From the NCBI GenBank assembly GCA_028870665.1, contig JAGWPB010000023.1, positions 1 through 39,643 of the forward strand: a stretch of DNA of 39,643 bases. The letters are read 5' to 3'. The translations under genes and the position numbers were made by a program. Origin of the DNA: Lysobacteraceae bacterium (GTDB lineage Bacteria > Pseudomonadota > Gammaproteobacteria > Xanthomonadales > Rhodanobacteraceae). Below, in pieces: positions 25,456 through 34,930 of this stretch (position 1 is the stretch's first letter; the number at the start of each line of letters is the position of its first letter). Under the pieces are notes generated by a model that did no database searches, was not told the DNA's origin, and saw only the letters and a program-made list of their open reading frames with translations.

Positions 25456-28400
25456 ATGAACCAGCGCATCCGGGTCAAGATCCTGCCGTTTGCGATCGCA
25501 TCGCTGTTGGCGATGGGATCGGCGATGGCGCAGAACACCTCCTCGTCGATGACCGGCCGCGTGATCGACAACGCCGGCAAGCCGGTCGCCGGCGCCACCG
25601 TGCAGATCGTCCATGTACCCTCCGGCACCACCCGCATCGTCACCACCGATGCCAACGGCCAGTTCAATGCCCAGGGTCTGCGCGTCGGCGGACCATTCGA
25701 TGTGATCGTCTCGAAGGCGAGTCTGGAAAAGACCGAGAAGGATGACGTTTACCTGAAGCTGTCGGAGACGGCCACGGTCGACCTCAGCATGGGTGTCGCG
25801 GCCAAGCAGCTGGCCGAAGTCAAGGTCACCGGCAGCATGCTTGCGCAGACCTTCCAGCCCGACAACAAGGGAATGAGCACCAACATCTCCAACCGCGAGC
25901 TGAAAGTGATCCCGGATCCGGGCCGCTCGATCCAGGACATCGCGCGTCTCGATCCGATGATCAACATCACCAACAAGGAACGCGGCGAGATCTCGGCGCT
26001 GGGCCAGAACAGCCGCTACAACAACATCACCATCGATGCCGTGCCGACCAACGATTCCTTCGGCCTCGAGGCCAACGGCCTGCCGTCGCTGAACCAGCCG
26101 ATCTCGGTGGACACGATCGAGGAGTACAACATCTCGACCGCCAACTATGACGTGACCTCCAAACGTGCGGTCGGCGCCAGCATCAATGCGGTGACCAAGA
26201 GCGGAACCAACGACTTCCATGGTTCGCTGTACTACTACTACAACAACGCCAAGGACATGGTCGGCAAAGGCATCAACGACACCACGTTCCCGGGCTACAC
26301 GTCGCGCTGGACCGGCGGTTTCACCATTGGCGGGCCGATCATCAAGGACAAGCTGTTCTTCTTCGCCAACTACGAAGATTCCAAGATCCTTGCGCCGGCG
26401 CCGAGCTTCGGCCCGATCGGCTCGGGCAAGAGCAACATCGTCGGCGTCACCCAGGCGCAGCTCGACCAGATCACCCAGATCGCCAGGAACTACGGCATGA
26501 CGCCGGGCGATCTGAACGCCTCGTCGGCCAACCAGGACGAAAAGAAGTACCTCGCCAAGATCGACTGGAACATCAACAACGATCACCGAGCCAGTTTCCG
26601 CTACGACCGCACCAAGAGCACGCAGCCGATCCTGGGCGGCTTCAGCACGCGCGCGCTGTCGCTCTCCAGCTACTGGTATACCCAGAAGCGCGACCTCAGC
26701 AGCTACGTGCTGAATCTGTATGACGACTGGTCGGACAGCTTCTCGACCGAGGCCTCGTTTTCCTACGGCAAGTACAGCGCGACGCCGACGGTACTGGCGA
26801 AGCAGCCGCAGGTGACGGTGAACGTGACTCCGTCGGCGGCGGTCAATCTGGGCGAGGAGCAGTTCCGCCACTACAACGTGCTCAACGTCGGCACCTACAC
26901 CGGATTCTTCGCCGGTACCTGGTTCCTCGGCGATCACGCCATCAAGGCGGGTGCGGATTTCCAGCGCGACAATTTCTACAACCTCTTCGGCCGCACCGAG
27001 TTCGGCGCCTACACCTTCAGCAGTATCGCGGCGTTCCAGTCCGGCAGCTACACCACCTACAACCTGTATCAGCCCGCCAACGGCAACATCAACAGCATTG
27101 CCGCCAACTGGCGCCTGGACCAGTGGGGCTTCTTCGTCCAGGACACCTGGCAGATCGGCAACCTGTCGCTGCAGTACGGTCTGCGCCTGGACGTGCCGAA
27201 AACGCCGGATCGCCCGCTCAACAATCCCGGATTCGCGCAGTCGTTCGGCATGAGCAACCAAGGCACGGTGGATGGCCATTCGGTACTCGAGCCGCGGCTG
27301 TCGTTCAACTATGCCTTCAACACCGAGCTGATGACCCAGCTGCGCGGCGGCATCGGCATCATGGAGGGCGTGTCGCCCGGCGTGTGGTTGTCCAATCCGT
27401 TCACCAACAACGGATTGACCATCAACAGCTACTTCGCCCGCAACAGCGGTCCGGGCGCTTTCAACCCGAATCCGTACACGCAGCAGCCGCCGGGTGCCGC
27501 CGGAGCGCAGCAGACGGTGGATGTGGTGGACCCGCATTTCCAGCTGCCGACCGTGCTCAAGTGGAGCCTCGCTTTGGATCGCGAGCTGCCTTGGTGGGGT
27601 ACGGTGTTCAGCGCCGAGTGGGAGCACATCGGCACGTTGCAGGCGATTCAGTACGAGAACCTGAATCTAGGTGCACCGGCGGGGACCATGCCGGATGGGC
27701 GCGAGAGCTTCTGGAGCTCGTTGAATCCGGCGCTGTTCACCAATCCGACCCGCCCCACGGCGGGCCAGTTGGTCAACGCCAATCCCGCGTTCGGTGGCGT
27801 GACGCTGCTGACGAACTCACGCAAGGGGCACGCGGATTACGTCACCCTGCAGGTCAAGAAGCCGTTCACGCCGGAGTGGTTCGGCTCGGTGGGCTTGGTC
27901 GTCGGTCGTGCGACAGACGTCAACTCAGGCACGTCCAGTCAGGCCAGCTCGAACTGGAGCAGCCGCGCAGTCTACAACCCGAACGAGAATGTGGCGGCCC
28001 GCTCGAACTACGACATCAGCCGCCGCGTGATCGCGTCGCTGACCTGGCAGCACAAGTTCTTCGGCGACTACACCACCTCGGTGTCGGCATTCTACGACGG
28101 CCATACCGGCCAGCCTTACAGCTGGGTCTTCGGCAACGACGCCAACGGCGACCGCATCATCGGCAACGACCTGGTCTATATCCCGCGCCCCGGCGATGTA
28201 CTGTTCACCTCCAGCACCACGGCGCAGCAGATCCAGCAGTTCTATGACTACATCCGGTCGGACTCCTACCTCAGCAGCCATCAGGGCCAGGTGGCGCGCC
28301 GCAATGGGGTCAATTCGCCGTGGGTCAACGAGGTCGATCTGAGCTTCCGGCAGGAGATTCCGGGCCTGTTCAAGGGCAACAAGGGCGAGATCCGCTTTGA

Positions 28401-28632
28401 TGTCTACAACTTCACCAACCTGCTGAACAAGAAATGGGGGCAGGTGCAGGACATCGGTTTCCCGTTCAACCGCGATCTCGCCTACTTTGCTGGCGTCGAT
28501 CCGGCGACCGGCAAGTACGTCTATGCGCTGCCCACCAGCAGTGGCAACTACAGTCCTGAAAAGTACGTGCTCGAAGACAGGACCGCGCAGTCGCGCTGGG
28601 CGCTGTATGTGACCTTGCGCTACACGTTCTGA
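25456..28632 (+). CDS. Oar-type TonB-dependent outer-membrane receptor
   Basis: The 1058-residue protein has a signal peptide ending at GSAMA-Q (residue 25), then a carboxypeptidase-regulatory-like domain (about 30-105: 'MTGRVIDNAGKPVAGATVQI'). A plug domain ('GRSIQDIARLDPMINI', 'SINAVTKSGTNDFHGSLYYYY') and a long beta-barrel follow. The last residue is Phe in 'LYVTLRYTF', the normal outer-membrane insertion signal. This layout fits the Oar/OmpA-related TonB receptors that Xanthomonadales have in many copies; the ligand is unknown. AAGGG lies 8 nt before the ATG at 25456. A strong terminator follows at 28658. Confidence 0.92.
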   Translation: MNQRIRVKILPFAIASLLAMGSAMAQNTSSSMTGRVIDNAGKPVAGATVQIVHVPSGTTRIVTTDANGQFNAQGLRVGGPFDVIVSKASLEKTEKDDVYLKLSETATVDLSMGVAAKQLAEVKVTGSMLAQTFQPDNKGMSTNISNRELKVIPDPGRSIQDIARLDPMINITNKERGEISALGQNSRYNNITIDAVPTNDSFGLEANGLPSLNQPISVDTIEEYNISTANYDVTSKRAVGASINAVTKSGTNDFHGSLYYYYNNAKDMVGKGINDTTFPGYTSRWTGGFTIGGPIIKDKLFFFANYEDSKILAPAPSFGPIGSGKSNIVGVTQAQLDQITQIARNYGMTPGDLNASSANQDEKKYLAKIDWNINNDHRASFRYDRTKSTQPILGGFSTRALSLSSYWYTQKRDLSSYVLNLYDDWSDSFSTEASFSYGKYSATPTVLAKQPQVTVNVTPSAAVNLGEEQFRHYNVLNVGTYTGFFAGTWFLGDHAIKAGADFQRDNFYNLFGRTEFGAYTFSSIAAFQSGSYTTYNLYQPANGNINSIAANWRLDQWGFFVQDTWQIGNLSLQYGLRLDVPKTPDRPLNNPGFAQSFGMSNQGTVDGHSVLEPRLSFNYAFNTELMTQLRGGIGIMEGVSPGVWLSNPFTNNGLTINSYFARNSGPGAFNPNPYTQQPPGAAGAQQTVDVVDPHFQLPTVLKWSLALDRELPWWGTVFSAEWEHIGTLQAIQYENLNLGAPAGTMPDGRESFWSSLNPALFTNPTRPTAGQLVNANPAFGGVTLLTNSRKGHADYVTLQVKKPFTPEWFGSVGLVVGRATDVNSGTSSQASSNWSSRAVYNPNENVAARSNYDISRRVIASLTWQHKFFGDYTTSVSAFYDGHTGQPYSWVFGNDANGDRIIGNDLVYIPRPGDVLFTSSTTAQQIQQFYDYIRSDSYLSSHQGQVARRNGVNSPWVNEVDLSFRQEIPGLFKGNKGEIRFDVYNFTNLLNKKWGQVQDIGFPFNRDLAYFAGVDPATGKYVYALPTSSGNYSPEKYVLEDRTAQSRWALYVTLRYTF

Positions 28633-28657
28633 TACCTACCGCGGTTCGCCAGTACCG

Positions 28658-28687
28658 GCCGGCGCCCTCGCGGGCGCCGGCATTTTT
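28658..28687 (+). terminator. Rho-independent terminator of the TonB receptor gene
   Basis: GCCGGCGCCC (28658-28667), loop TCGC, GGGCGCCGGC (28672-28681), then ATTTTT. This is a perfect 10-bp GC stem with a U-tract, 26 nt after the stop codon. Confidence 0.93.
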
Positions 28688-28691
28688 GCGC

Positions 28692-28720
28692 TTGACCCTT
28701 CCGGCGCAGCCGTGGATGCT
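28692..28720 (+). promoter_or_regulatory. ppnN: Candidate promoter of ppnN
   Basis: TTGACC (28692-28697) and GATGCT (28715-28720) are 17 nt apart. The -35 is good and the -10 is weak (three of six). It is right after the terminator and about 90 nt before the ppnN ATG. Confidence 0.35.
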
Positions 28721-28809
28721 GGCGAGCCATCCTCGTGACGCTTCCAACTCAAGGGATCGCTGTGGCCTTGATGGTTGACTGGGCCGCGCTACACGGAGAA
28801 TGCAAGGCG

Positions 28810-30213
28810 ATGAACGACTACCAGCCCCTGCGTGGCGCAGTCTCCCCCACGGTCAATGCCCGCGTGTCTCCGGCTGGAGGCCTCGACGTATTGTCGCGCA
28901 ACGAGGTTGCGCGTCTGCGTGACGCCACTCAGTCGGGCCTGCACGCGCTGTTGCGGCGCTGCGCGCTGGCGGTTCTGACCTCGGGCAGCGAGACGGATGA
29001 TCCGCGCTCGTTGCTGGATCGCTATCCGGATTTCGATATCCAGGTGCTGCAGCAGGATCGCGGCATCAAGATCGAGCTGGTGCACGCGCCCGCGCAGGCG
29101 TTTGTCGAAGGCCAGATCATCCGTGGCATCAACGAACTGCTGGTAGCGGTGGTGCGCGATGTCGCTTACGTGGCCACCCAGATCAATGCCGGTCGTTTCG
29201 ATCTGGGCGACTCGACCGGCATCACGCATGCTGTGTTCGACATTTTGCGCAATGCGCGCGCCCTGCGTCCCCACGTCGATCCCAATCTGGTGGTGTGCTG
29301 GGGGGGGCACTCGATCTCGCGCGAGGAGTACGACTACACCAAGCAGGTCGGCTACCAGCTCGGGCTGCGCGGTTTCGACATATGCACCGGCTGCGGGCCG
29401 GGTGCCATGAAGGGGCCCATGAAGGGCGCGACCATCGCCCATGCCAAGCAGCGACGCAAGCACAACCGTTACGTCGGCATCACCGAGCCCGGCATCATCG
29501 CCGCCGAGTCGCCCAATCCGATCGTCAACAATCTGGTGATCATGCCGGACATCGAGAAGCGCCTAGAGGCGTTCGTGCGTGTCGGACACGGCATCATCGT
29601 GTTCCCCGGCGGCGTTGGCACCGCCGAGGAAATTCTCTACCTGCTCGGCATCCTGCTGCACCCGGACAACGCCGCGATCCCGCTCCCGCTCATTTTCTCC
29701 GGGCCGCGCGCGTCGGCGGGCTATTTCGAGCAGATCGACCGCTTTCTGCAATTGGTACTCGGTGACGCAGCTGCCAGCCGCTACCAGATCATCGTCGACG
29801 ATCCTGCGGCGGTGGCCAAGTCCATGGCGCGCGGGCTGGAGCGTGTTCGCAACTACCGACTCGACACCAAGGATGCCTTCTTCTTCAACTGGACGCTGGC
29901 AATTCCGTTCGAGTTCCAGCAACCATTCGTGCCGACCCACACCGCCATGTCGGCGCTGCAGATCCGTCGTGAACGACCGCCACACTTGCTGGCCGCGGAT
30001 CTGCGGCGGGCCTTTTCCGGCATCGTCGCGGGCAACGTCAAGGAGGATGGCATGCGCGCGATCGAGGCGCATGGGCCGTTCGTGGTCGACGGGGATGCGC
30101 GGATCATGCGTGCACTGGACAATCTGCTGCAGGCCTTCGTTGCGCAGCAACGCATGAAGTTGCCTGGCGGCAACGCCTATGTGCCCTGCTATCGAGTCGT
30201 CGGCGCCTCCTGA
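28810..30213 (+). CDS. ppnN: Pyrimidine/purine 5'-monophosphate nucleosidase PpnN (YgdH, LOG family)
   Basis: PpnN splits nucleoside monophosphates into base and ribose 5-phosphate and in E. coli is controlled by (p)ppGpp. The 467-residue protein has an N-terminal YgdH domain ('LLDRYPDFDIQVLQQDRGIKIELVHAP'), the central LOG/Rossmann core with 'WGGHSISREEYDYTKQVGYQLGLRGFDICTGCGPGAMKGPMKGA' type residues, and the catalytic 'PGGVGTAEEILYLLGIL' (PGGxGTxxE). A C-terminal domain ends in 'AYVPCYRVVGAS'. The ATG at 28810 (MNDYQPLRG) preceded by AAGG was chosen. It is monocistronic; tRNA-Asn lies 63 nt downstream. Confidence 0.93.
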   Translation: MNDYQPLRGAVSPTVNARVSPAGGLDVLSRNEVARLRDATQSGLHALLRRCALAVLTSGSETDDPRSLLDRYPDFDIQVLQQDRGIKIELVHAPAQAFVEGQIIRGINELLVAVVRDVAYVATQINAGRFDLGDSTGITHAVFDILRNARALRPHVDPNLVVCWGGHSISREEYDYTKQVGYQLGLRGFDICTGCGPGAMKGPMKGATIAHAKQRRKHNRYVGITEPGIIAAESPNPIVNNLVIMPDIEKRLEAFVRVGHGIIVFPGGVGTAEEILYLLGILLHPDNAAIPLPLIFSGPRASAGYFEQIDRFLQLVLGDAAASRYQIIVDDPAAVAKSMARGLERVRNYRLDTKDAFFFNWTLAIPFEFQQPFVPTHTAMSALQIRRERPPHLLAADLRRAFSGIVAGNVKEDGMRAIEAHGPFVVDGDARIMRALDNLLQAFVAQQRMKLPGGNAYVPCYRVVGAS

Positions 30214-30238
30214 TGCCGTTTGTCTGATGCCGTTTGTC
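30211..30238 (+). repeat. 14-bp perfect tandem duplication at the ppnN stop codon
   Basis: TGATGCCGTTTGTC occurs twice in a row (30211-30224, 30225-30238). The first TGA is the ppnN stop, and the second copy abuts the tRNA-Asn -35. It looks like a slippage duplication. Confidence 0.85.
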
Positions 30239-30267
30239 TTGACATCGATCCGTACTGCCGCGAGCAT
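30239..30267 (+). promoter_or_regulatory. Promoter of tRNA-Asn
   Basis: A perfect TTGACA (30239-30244) is followed after 17 nt by GAGCAT (30262-30267). The implied start is a few nt before the mature tRNA at 30277. Confidence 0.5.
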
Positions 30268-30276
30268 ATGCGGCTG

Positions 30277-30353
30277 GCCCGAATAGCTCAGCCGGTTAGA
30301 GCACCTGACTGTTAATCAGGGGGTCGTAGGTTCGAGTCCTACTTCGGGCGCCA
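30277..30353 (+). tRNA. tRNA-Asn (anticodon GTT)
   Basis: The acceptor stem GCCCGAA pairs with TTCGGGC, followed by discriminator G and an encoded CCA. The D-arm (AGCTCAGCCGGTTAGAGC), the anticodon loop CTGTTAA giving GTT, and the T-arm GTAGG-TTCGAGT-CCTAC are all intact. Total length is 77 nt including CCA. Confidence 0.97.
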
Positions 30354-30643
30354 GCCACCCTTCCGACCATGTCCGCAGCGGTCCGGAAATCCAGCACAAC
30401 GACGAGCAAGCATCAGCAATTCCCCGTCCACGGGGCGGCTGCTTGCGTGCCGACTCCCGGACCCGGACGCTTTGCGTCGGCTCGTCTCCAACCAGCCCGG
30501 AATGCCCGGCCGACCTTGCTCGCGCCCGGCTCACTCGACCGCATCGTTGACGGGCAGGGGGAATGGGTCGGCATCCGATTCGGACGAACCCTGCCGCGCT
30601 GCGGAACTTCGACTGGATGGACTTCGGGCCGAGGTGCCGTTGC

Positions 30644-31204
30644 TCAGGCGCCTGCGAGGCAAAGCTGCAACTGGGTGGCGTCCAAGCCCGTCTGGCGGAT
30701 GCGGCCCGAGTTCGACACCACGATGCCTCGACCGTTGTGCCCGCCGGTCCGACAGATCAGAAAGGTGACGTTACTGCCGCCGGAGCTGCCGTCCGGCTGG
30801 AATATCACGCGTGGGCGTCCGGAAGTGGATTGCATGCGCAGTCGCAGCGCCCGCACAGCGCTGCCGTGTATCGCATCGCGATCACTACGCAGCAGAGGCG
30901 CTGTGTCGGGCTGGCCGTCACGGTCGCGATCGATGGCAACGATCCAGCCGGCCTCCCAGCGGCCGTCATCGGCGCAATGCATGCCGTCACCACTGGGGCA
31001 GACCAGCGTGCGTGCCGCGCGGCGCGCGGCGGTTTCGCGGGCGAGGTGCAGCGCCGTCACGAAGCCTTGATCGGCCGCTTGCACGCGACCACGTTCAAGC
31101 AGGTTCGCGAAAGCCGGGGCCGCCAGCGCTCCGAGCACGGCAAGCACGAGCATCGTCATCGACAATTCGACCAATGTAGCGCCCGAGGCTGCGTGCGGTC
31201 TCAT
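30644..31204 (-). CDS. GspH/FimT-type pseudopilin
   Basis: The 186-residue protein starts with a short leader MRPHAASG then ATLVELSMTMLVLAVLGALAAPAF, a type IV prepilin N-terminus with the cleavage Gly and Glu5. Residue +1 is Ala rather than the usual Phe or Met. The C-terminal part is GspH-like, with Cys in 'TLVCPSGDGMHCAD' and 'FLICRTGG' and a final LQLCLAGA, suggesting a disulfide. FimT/GspH minor pilins help prime type IV pili or bind DNA. It is isolated from other pilin genes and divergent from uvrB. Confidence 0.85.
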   Translation of the reverse strand: MRPHAASGATLVELSMTMLVLAVLGALAAPAFANLLERGRVQAADQGFVTALHLARETAARRAARTLVCPSGDGMHCADDGRWEAGWIVAIDRDRDGQPDTAPLLRSDRDAIHGSAVRALRLRMQSTSGRPRVIFQPDGSSGGSNVTFLICRTGGHNGRGIVVSNSGRIRQTGLDATQLQLCLAGA

Positions 31205-31347
31205 GGCGTATCTCCGTCGTGCAGCCACGATCGCGCTGTGCGGAGGGCAGGCGACAGCGGGCGCGGGCGCTTTGCTTTGTGCGTGCGCGCCGACACGGCA
31301 AGTAGTCGGACGCCACCTATACTTGCGCAACGGACAACAGGATCACC

Positions 31348-33381
31348 ATGAGCGAGCGTTTCCAACTGGTTGCGCCCTATCGGCCGGCGGGCGATCAGCC
31401 CGAGGCGATTCGGCAGTTGATCGCGGGCTTCGAAGCCGGAGTGGCTCAGCAGACCCTGCTCGGCGTCACCGGTTCCGGCAAGACCTACACCATCGCCAAC
31501 GTGGTGGAGCACGTGCAGCGACCGACCTTGGTGCTCGCGCCAAACAAGACCCTGGCAGCCCAGCTTTATGGCGAATTCAGGAGTTTCTTTCCGCACAACG
31601 CGGTCGAGTACTTCGTCAGCTATTACGACTACTACCAGCCCGAGGCCTATGTGCCGGCGTCCGATACCTTCATCGAGAAGGACGCCAGCATCAACGAGCA
31701 TATCGAGCAGATGCGATTGTCAGCGACCAAGGCGTTGCTGGAGCGCAAGGACGCGCTGATCGTGGCGACGGTGTCGGCGATCTATGGACTGGGTGACCCC
31801 AACGAATACTTCCGGATGGTGCTGCACCTCGTGCGCGGCGATCAGCTCGACCAGCGCGAACTGATCCGCCGGCTGACCGAGTTGCAGTACACGCGCAATG
31901 AGACCGAGCTGCGTCGCGCCAGCTACCGCGTGCGCGGCGAGGTCATCGATGTGTTCCCGGCCGAGAACGAGGTCGATGCGCTGCGCATCGAGCTGTTCGA
32001 CGGCGAGATCGAGAATCTGGCTCTGTTCGATCCGCTGACCGGCGAGGTGACGCGACGGTTGCCGCGTTACACGATCTATCCGAAGTCGCACTACGTCACC
32101 ACGCGGCGCACGGTGCTGGAGGCGATCGACACCATCAAGGCCGAGCTGGCCGAGCGCCTGCAGCAGCTTTATCGCGACAACAAGCTGGTTGAAGCGCAAC
32201 GCTTGCAGCAACGCACCCAGTTCGACCTCGAGATGATGGCGGAGGTCGGCTACTGCCAGGGCATCGAGAACTACTCGCGCCATCTCACCGCCCGCATGCC
32301 CGGCGAGCCGCCGCCCTGCCTGTTTGACTACCTGCCGGCGGATGCCCTGCTGGTCGTGGACGAATCGCATGTGACCATCCCGCAGCTGGGCGGTATGTAC
32401 AAGGGCGACCGCTCGCGCAAGGAAACCCTCGTGCAGTTCGGTTTCCGTCTGCCGTCTGCGCTGGACAACCGGCCGTTGATGTTCGAGGAATGGGAACGGC
32501 GCGCGCCCCGAACGATTTTCGTTTCGGCGACGCCGAGCCGTTATGAGCTGGAGAAGTCTCGCGATCAGATCGTCGAGTTGCTGGTGCGTCCGACCGGACT
32601 CGTCGATCCCGATGTCGAGGTGCGTCCGGTGCGCACCCAGGTGGACGACCTGCTGTCCGAAATCCACCAGCGCGTCGCACTGGGCGACCGCGTGCTGGTG
32701 ACCACGCTGACCAAGCGCATGGCCGAGAACCTCACCGAGTATCTCGGCGAGCACGATGTCAGGGTGCGCTATCTGCATTCCGACATCGAGACCGTCGAGC
32801 GCGTGGAGATCATCCGCGACCTGCGTTTGGGCGTATTCGACGTGCTGGTCGGCATCAATCTGCTGCGCGAGGGCCTGGACATGCCCGAGGTGTCGCTGGT
32901 GGCGATTCTCGATGCCGACAAGGAAGGGTTTCTGCGCTCTGCAGGCTCCCTGGTGCAGACCATCGGTCGTGCCGCACGCAATCTGCGCGGCAAGGCGATC
33001 CTTTATGCCGACAGCATTACCCGCTCCATGCGGGCGGCCCTCGACGAGACTGCGCGCCGCCGGCAGCGACAGGTCGATTACAACCGCGCGCACGGAATCG
33101 TGCCGAAGAGCATCGTGCGCGCCGTGAGCGACGTCATGGAAGGTGCCCGCAGCGAGGGCGACTCGGCCGGGCATCGCGGGCGTGGGCGTGGTGACTCCGC
33201 GTCTGCCAAGGTCGCCGAGGACGCGGCTGATTATCGTGCCATGGGCCCGGCCGCCGCAGCGGTTGCCATCCGCAAGCTCGAGACGCAGATGTACCGCCAC
33301 GCACAGAACCTCGAGTTCGAGCAGGCGGCGCAGGTGCGTGACACCATCCGGAAGATCAAGGCCATGGTTCTGGCGGGCTGA
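31348..33381 (+). CDS. uvrB: Excinuclease ABC subunit UvrB
   Basis: UvrB is the damage-verifying helicase-like subunit of nucleotide excision repair. The 677-residue protein has Walker A '[10 protein letters not shown]', the beta-hairpin '[12 protein letters not shown]', Walker B '[13 protein letters not shown]', motif V/VI '[30 protein letters not shown]' type residues, and the C-terminal UVR motif '[30 protein letters not shown]'. Start and length agree with the family. A TATACT -10 lies at 31318-31323 with no clear -35. I saw no LexA-like box, so SOS control is not shown. Confidence 0.97.
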   Translation: MSERFQLVAPYRPAGDQPEAIRQLIAGFEAGVAQQTLLGVTGSGKTYTIANVVEHVQRPTLVLAPNKTLAAQLYGEFRSFFPHNAVEYFVSYYDYYQPEAYVPASDTFIEKDASINEHIEQMRLSATKALLERKDALIVATVSAIYGLGDPNEYFRMVLHLVRGDQLDQRELIRRLTELQYTRNETELRRASYRVRGEVIDVFPAENEVDALRIELFDGEIENLALFDPLTGEVTRRLPRYTIYPKSHYVTTRRTVLEAIDTIKAELAERLQQLYRDNKLVEAQRLQQRTQFDLEMMAEVGYCQGIENYSRHLTARMPGEPPPCLFDYLPADALLVVDESHVTIPQLGGMYKGDRSRKETLVQFGFRLPSALDNRPLMFEEWERRAPRTIFVSATPSRYELEKSRDQIVELLVRPTGLVDPDVEVRPVRTQVDDLLSEIHQRVALGDRVLVTTLTKRMAENLTEYLGEHDVRVRYLHSDIETVERVEIIRDLRLGVFDVLVGINLLREGLDMPEVSLVAILDADKEGFLRSAGSLVQTIGRAARNLRGKAILYADSITRSMRAALDETARRRQRQVDYNRAHGIVPKSIVRAVSDVMEGARSEGDSAGHRGRGRGDSASAKVAEDAADYRAMGPAAAAVAIRKLETQMYRHAQNLEFEQAAQVRDTIRKIKAMVLAG

Positions 33382-33390
33382 AGGGGCTGC

Positions 33391-34092
33391 TCAGCTTCCG
33401 GCGACTTCGAATGCATAACTGTGACGCGCGATCACTTCGGCGTCCCGTTCAGCCACCAGGGCACGCAGGGTTGCATCGTAGTAATCAGCGTAGTGGCCGT
33501 GCTCACTTGAGTTCAAGGCCGGCGCGCGCGACAGGTAATGGCGCATCGCTGCGGTTGCCGGTACGCCGATCTGCTCGAGCAGCACGGGCAGACCGTCGCG
33601 CAGCGCATGCATGTCGAGTATGGAGACATCATTGGCTTCGCCATAGATGTGCTGATACAGGAAACTGTAAAAACCCAGCCGGCTGCCGACGAGTGGTTCC
33701 AGACAGTCGCGCGTGAGGTTGATGCCACGATTCGGGAAGATGTCCGGCAGGCCGGAGCGCACCGCATCCAGGAGTGCCGGCTGCTCTCCCAGCGTCAGCA
33801 GGTTGCGGACAGAGTCGGCGAATCCGAGCCGGCCTTGGTCGCTGACCACCCTGAACACGGGGTTTGGTCGCGGCTTCGCGGTCTGGAACGCATACCAGGA
33901 CACGTAGTAGTCCCAAGGATTGCGTACGCTGCCGAGCAGAGGCAATGCGGCGCAGGATGCGGGCAGGCAGGTGCGTGGAAGGTGGTAACCAATCTGGCGC
34001 GCATCAGGGAAAAACGCCTGCAGGAACCTGTTGACGAAGGTGCCACCTGATTTGTGCAGGTGCAGAAAGACGAATCGATCGGTGACGATCAT
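33391..34092 (-). CDS. Sulfotransferase family protein
   Basis: The 233-residue protein starts with 'DRFVFLHLHKSGGTFVNRFL', the P-loop-like 5'-phosphosulfate binding site of PAPS-dependent sulfotransferases. 'LLGSVRNPWDYYVSWYAF' is the 3'-phosphate binding motif (R-N-P...S). No signal peptide is present, so it acts in the cytoplasm or at the membrane. It overlaps the upstream beta-hydroxylase gene by 4 nt (ATGA), so the two are made together. The acceptor (glycan, peptide or lipid) is unknown. It is convergent with uvrB, 9 nt apart. Confidence 0.85.
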   Translation of the reverse strand: MIVTDRFVFLHLHKSGGTFVNRFLQAFFPDARQIGYHLPRTCLPASCAALPLLGSVRNPWDYYVSWYAFQTAKPRPNPVFRVVSDQGRLGFADSVRNLLTLGEQPALLDAVRSGLPDIFPNRGINLTRDCLEPLVGSRLGFYSFLYQHIYGEANDVSILDMHALRDGLPVLLEQIGVPATAAMRHYLSRAPALNSSEHGHYADYYDATLRALVAERDAEVIARHSYAFEVAGS

Positions 34093-34742
34093 CGCGCCGC
34101 GCTGGACCGAAGGGCCAGTCGATCAAGGCGCACGGCAAGGTCGGGTACATCGACGTCGAGCGAGCGGTCACCTGCAAGGATCAGTGCTTCCAGCTCCGGT
34201 GTCGGCAGGAAGTCGCATATCAGATGTGTGCGTGCCTGCGTCCCGTCATGCAGCACCGCGTGCTGGTTCGAATTGTTGAGTGCCCAGACTTCGCCTTCCC
34301 GCATGTGAAAGGCCCGGCCACGGCAGACCATGAGCACGGCGGGATCGGTGCAGATCGGCACATGGATGCGTATGGTGTGACTGAAGTAGTCGGCCCGGTC
34401 GATATGCGGCGCGATCGTTGCGCCGGGGTTGAGCCGGGCCAGCAGGCATCGCTTCGGCGGCGCGGGAATCAATGTATGGATCAAGGCGCGGATGCGCGGC
34501 ATCCGCTCGAGCGTCTGCCGGTCCTCGATCGGGGTTTCACCGTCGGCTGGCGCGTAACCACGCAGGAAGATGGCTTCGGCGGCGGAATGCACGCCAACGC
34601 GTCCTCCACGGGTTCCCCAATACTCGGCGGGGAGCTCGGCAACCTCGCGCTGCAGGCCTGGCAGGTTGAGAACCAGCTTCAGGCGGGTGCAGGCGCCGAT
34701 CAATGTGTCCTTGTCGAGGGGCTGGGTCGGTGCTGCAGACAT
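34089..34742 (-). CDS. Aspartyl/asparaginyl beta-hydroxylase family protein
   Basis: The 217-residue protein is a 2-oxoglutarate/Fe(II) dioxygenase of the Asp/Asn beta-hydroxylase fold. Visible motifs are 'LARLNPGATIAPHIDRADYFSHTIRIHVPI' (His-x-Asp style ligand region) and 'EVWALNNSNQHAVLHDGTQARTHLICDF' (distal His and the Arg that binds 2-oxoglutarate). Bacterial members hydroxylate small peptides, amino acids or lipids; the substrate here is unknown. It leads a two-gene unit with the sulfotransferase and is divergent from the tRNA-Val gene. Confidence 0.87.
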   Translation of the reverse strand: MSAAPTQPLDKDTLIGACTRLKLVLNLPGLQREVAELPAEYWGTRGGRVGVHSAAEAIFLRGYAPADGETPIEDRQTLERMPRIRALIHTLIPAPPKRCLLARLNPGATIAPHIDRADYFSHTIRIHVPICTDPAVLMVCRGRAFHMREGEVWALNNSNQHAVLHDGTQARTHLICDFLPTPELEALILAGDRSLDVDVPDLAVRLDRLALRSSAAR

Positions 34743-34801
34743 GGCGCGTTTGCCTTGGCGCAGAGCGGATGCGATTTTAGTCGATGCCAGTCTGGGCGCG
34801 C

Positions 34802-34831
34802 TTGCTGATCGGCCCGACGAGCGGCTAGACT
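34802..34831 (+). promoter_or_regulatory. Promoter of tRNA-Val
   Basis: TTGCTG (34802-34807), 18 nt, then TAGACT (34826-34831). The predicted start is about 7 nt before the mature tRNA. Confidence 0.55.
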
Positions 34832-34844
34832 TGCCGGCCGATTC

Positions 34845-34919
34845 GGGCGGTTAGCTCAGCGGTAGAGCACTTCCTTGACATGGAAGGGGTCACAGGTTCG
34901 ATCCCTGTACCGCCCACCA
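34845..34919 (+). tRNA. tRNA-Val (anticodon GAC)
   Basis: The acceptor GGGCGGT pairs with ACCGCCC, followed by discriminator A and an encoded CCA. D-arm AGCTCAGCGGTAGAGC, anticodon loop TTGACAT giving GAC, and T-arm CACAGG-TTCGATC-CCTGT are complete. Total length is 75 nt. Confidence 0.97.
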
Positions 34920-34930
34920 GAAATTTCGAG

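Noticed and set aside
25024..27627. An 867-codon minus-strand open frame opposite the TonB receptor
   Set aside because: It mirrors the receptor's codon structure, with no domains or ribosome-binding site.
30316..30534. A small minus-strand frame ending in EVGLEPTTP
   Set aside because: This is the well-known artefact from translating a tRNA antisense; it overlaps tRNA-Asn.
30354..30643. Possible gene or attachment site in the gap after tRNA-Asn
   Set aside because: No plausible coding frame, integrase gene or repeated tRNA 3' end was seen in these 290 nt.
31205..31347. A LexA/SOS box in front of uvrB
   Set aside because: No CTG-N10-CAG or Xanthomonas-type palindrome was found in the divergent gap.
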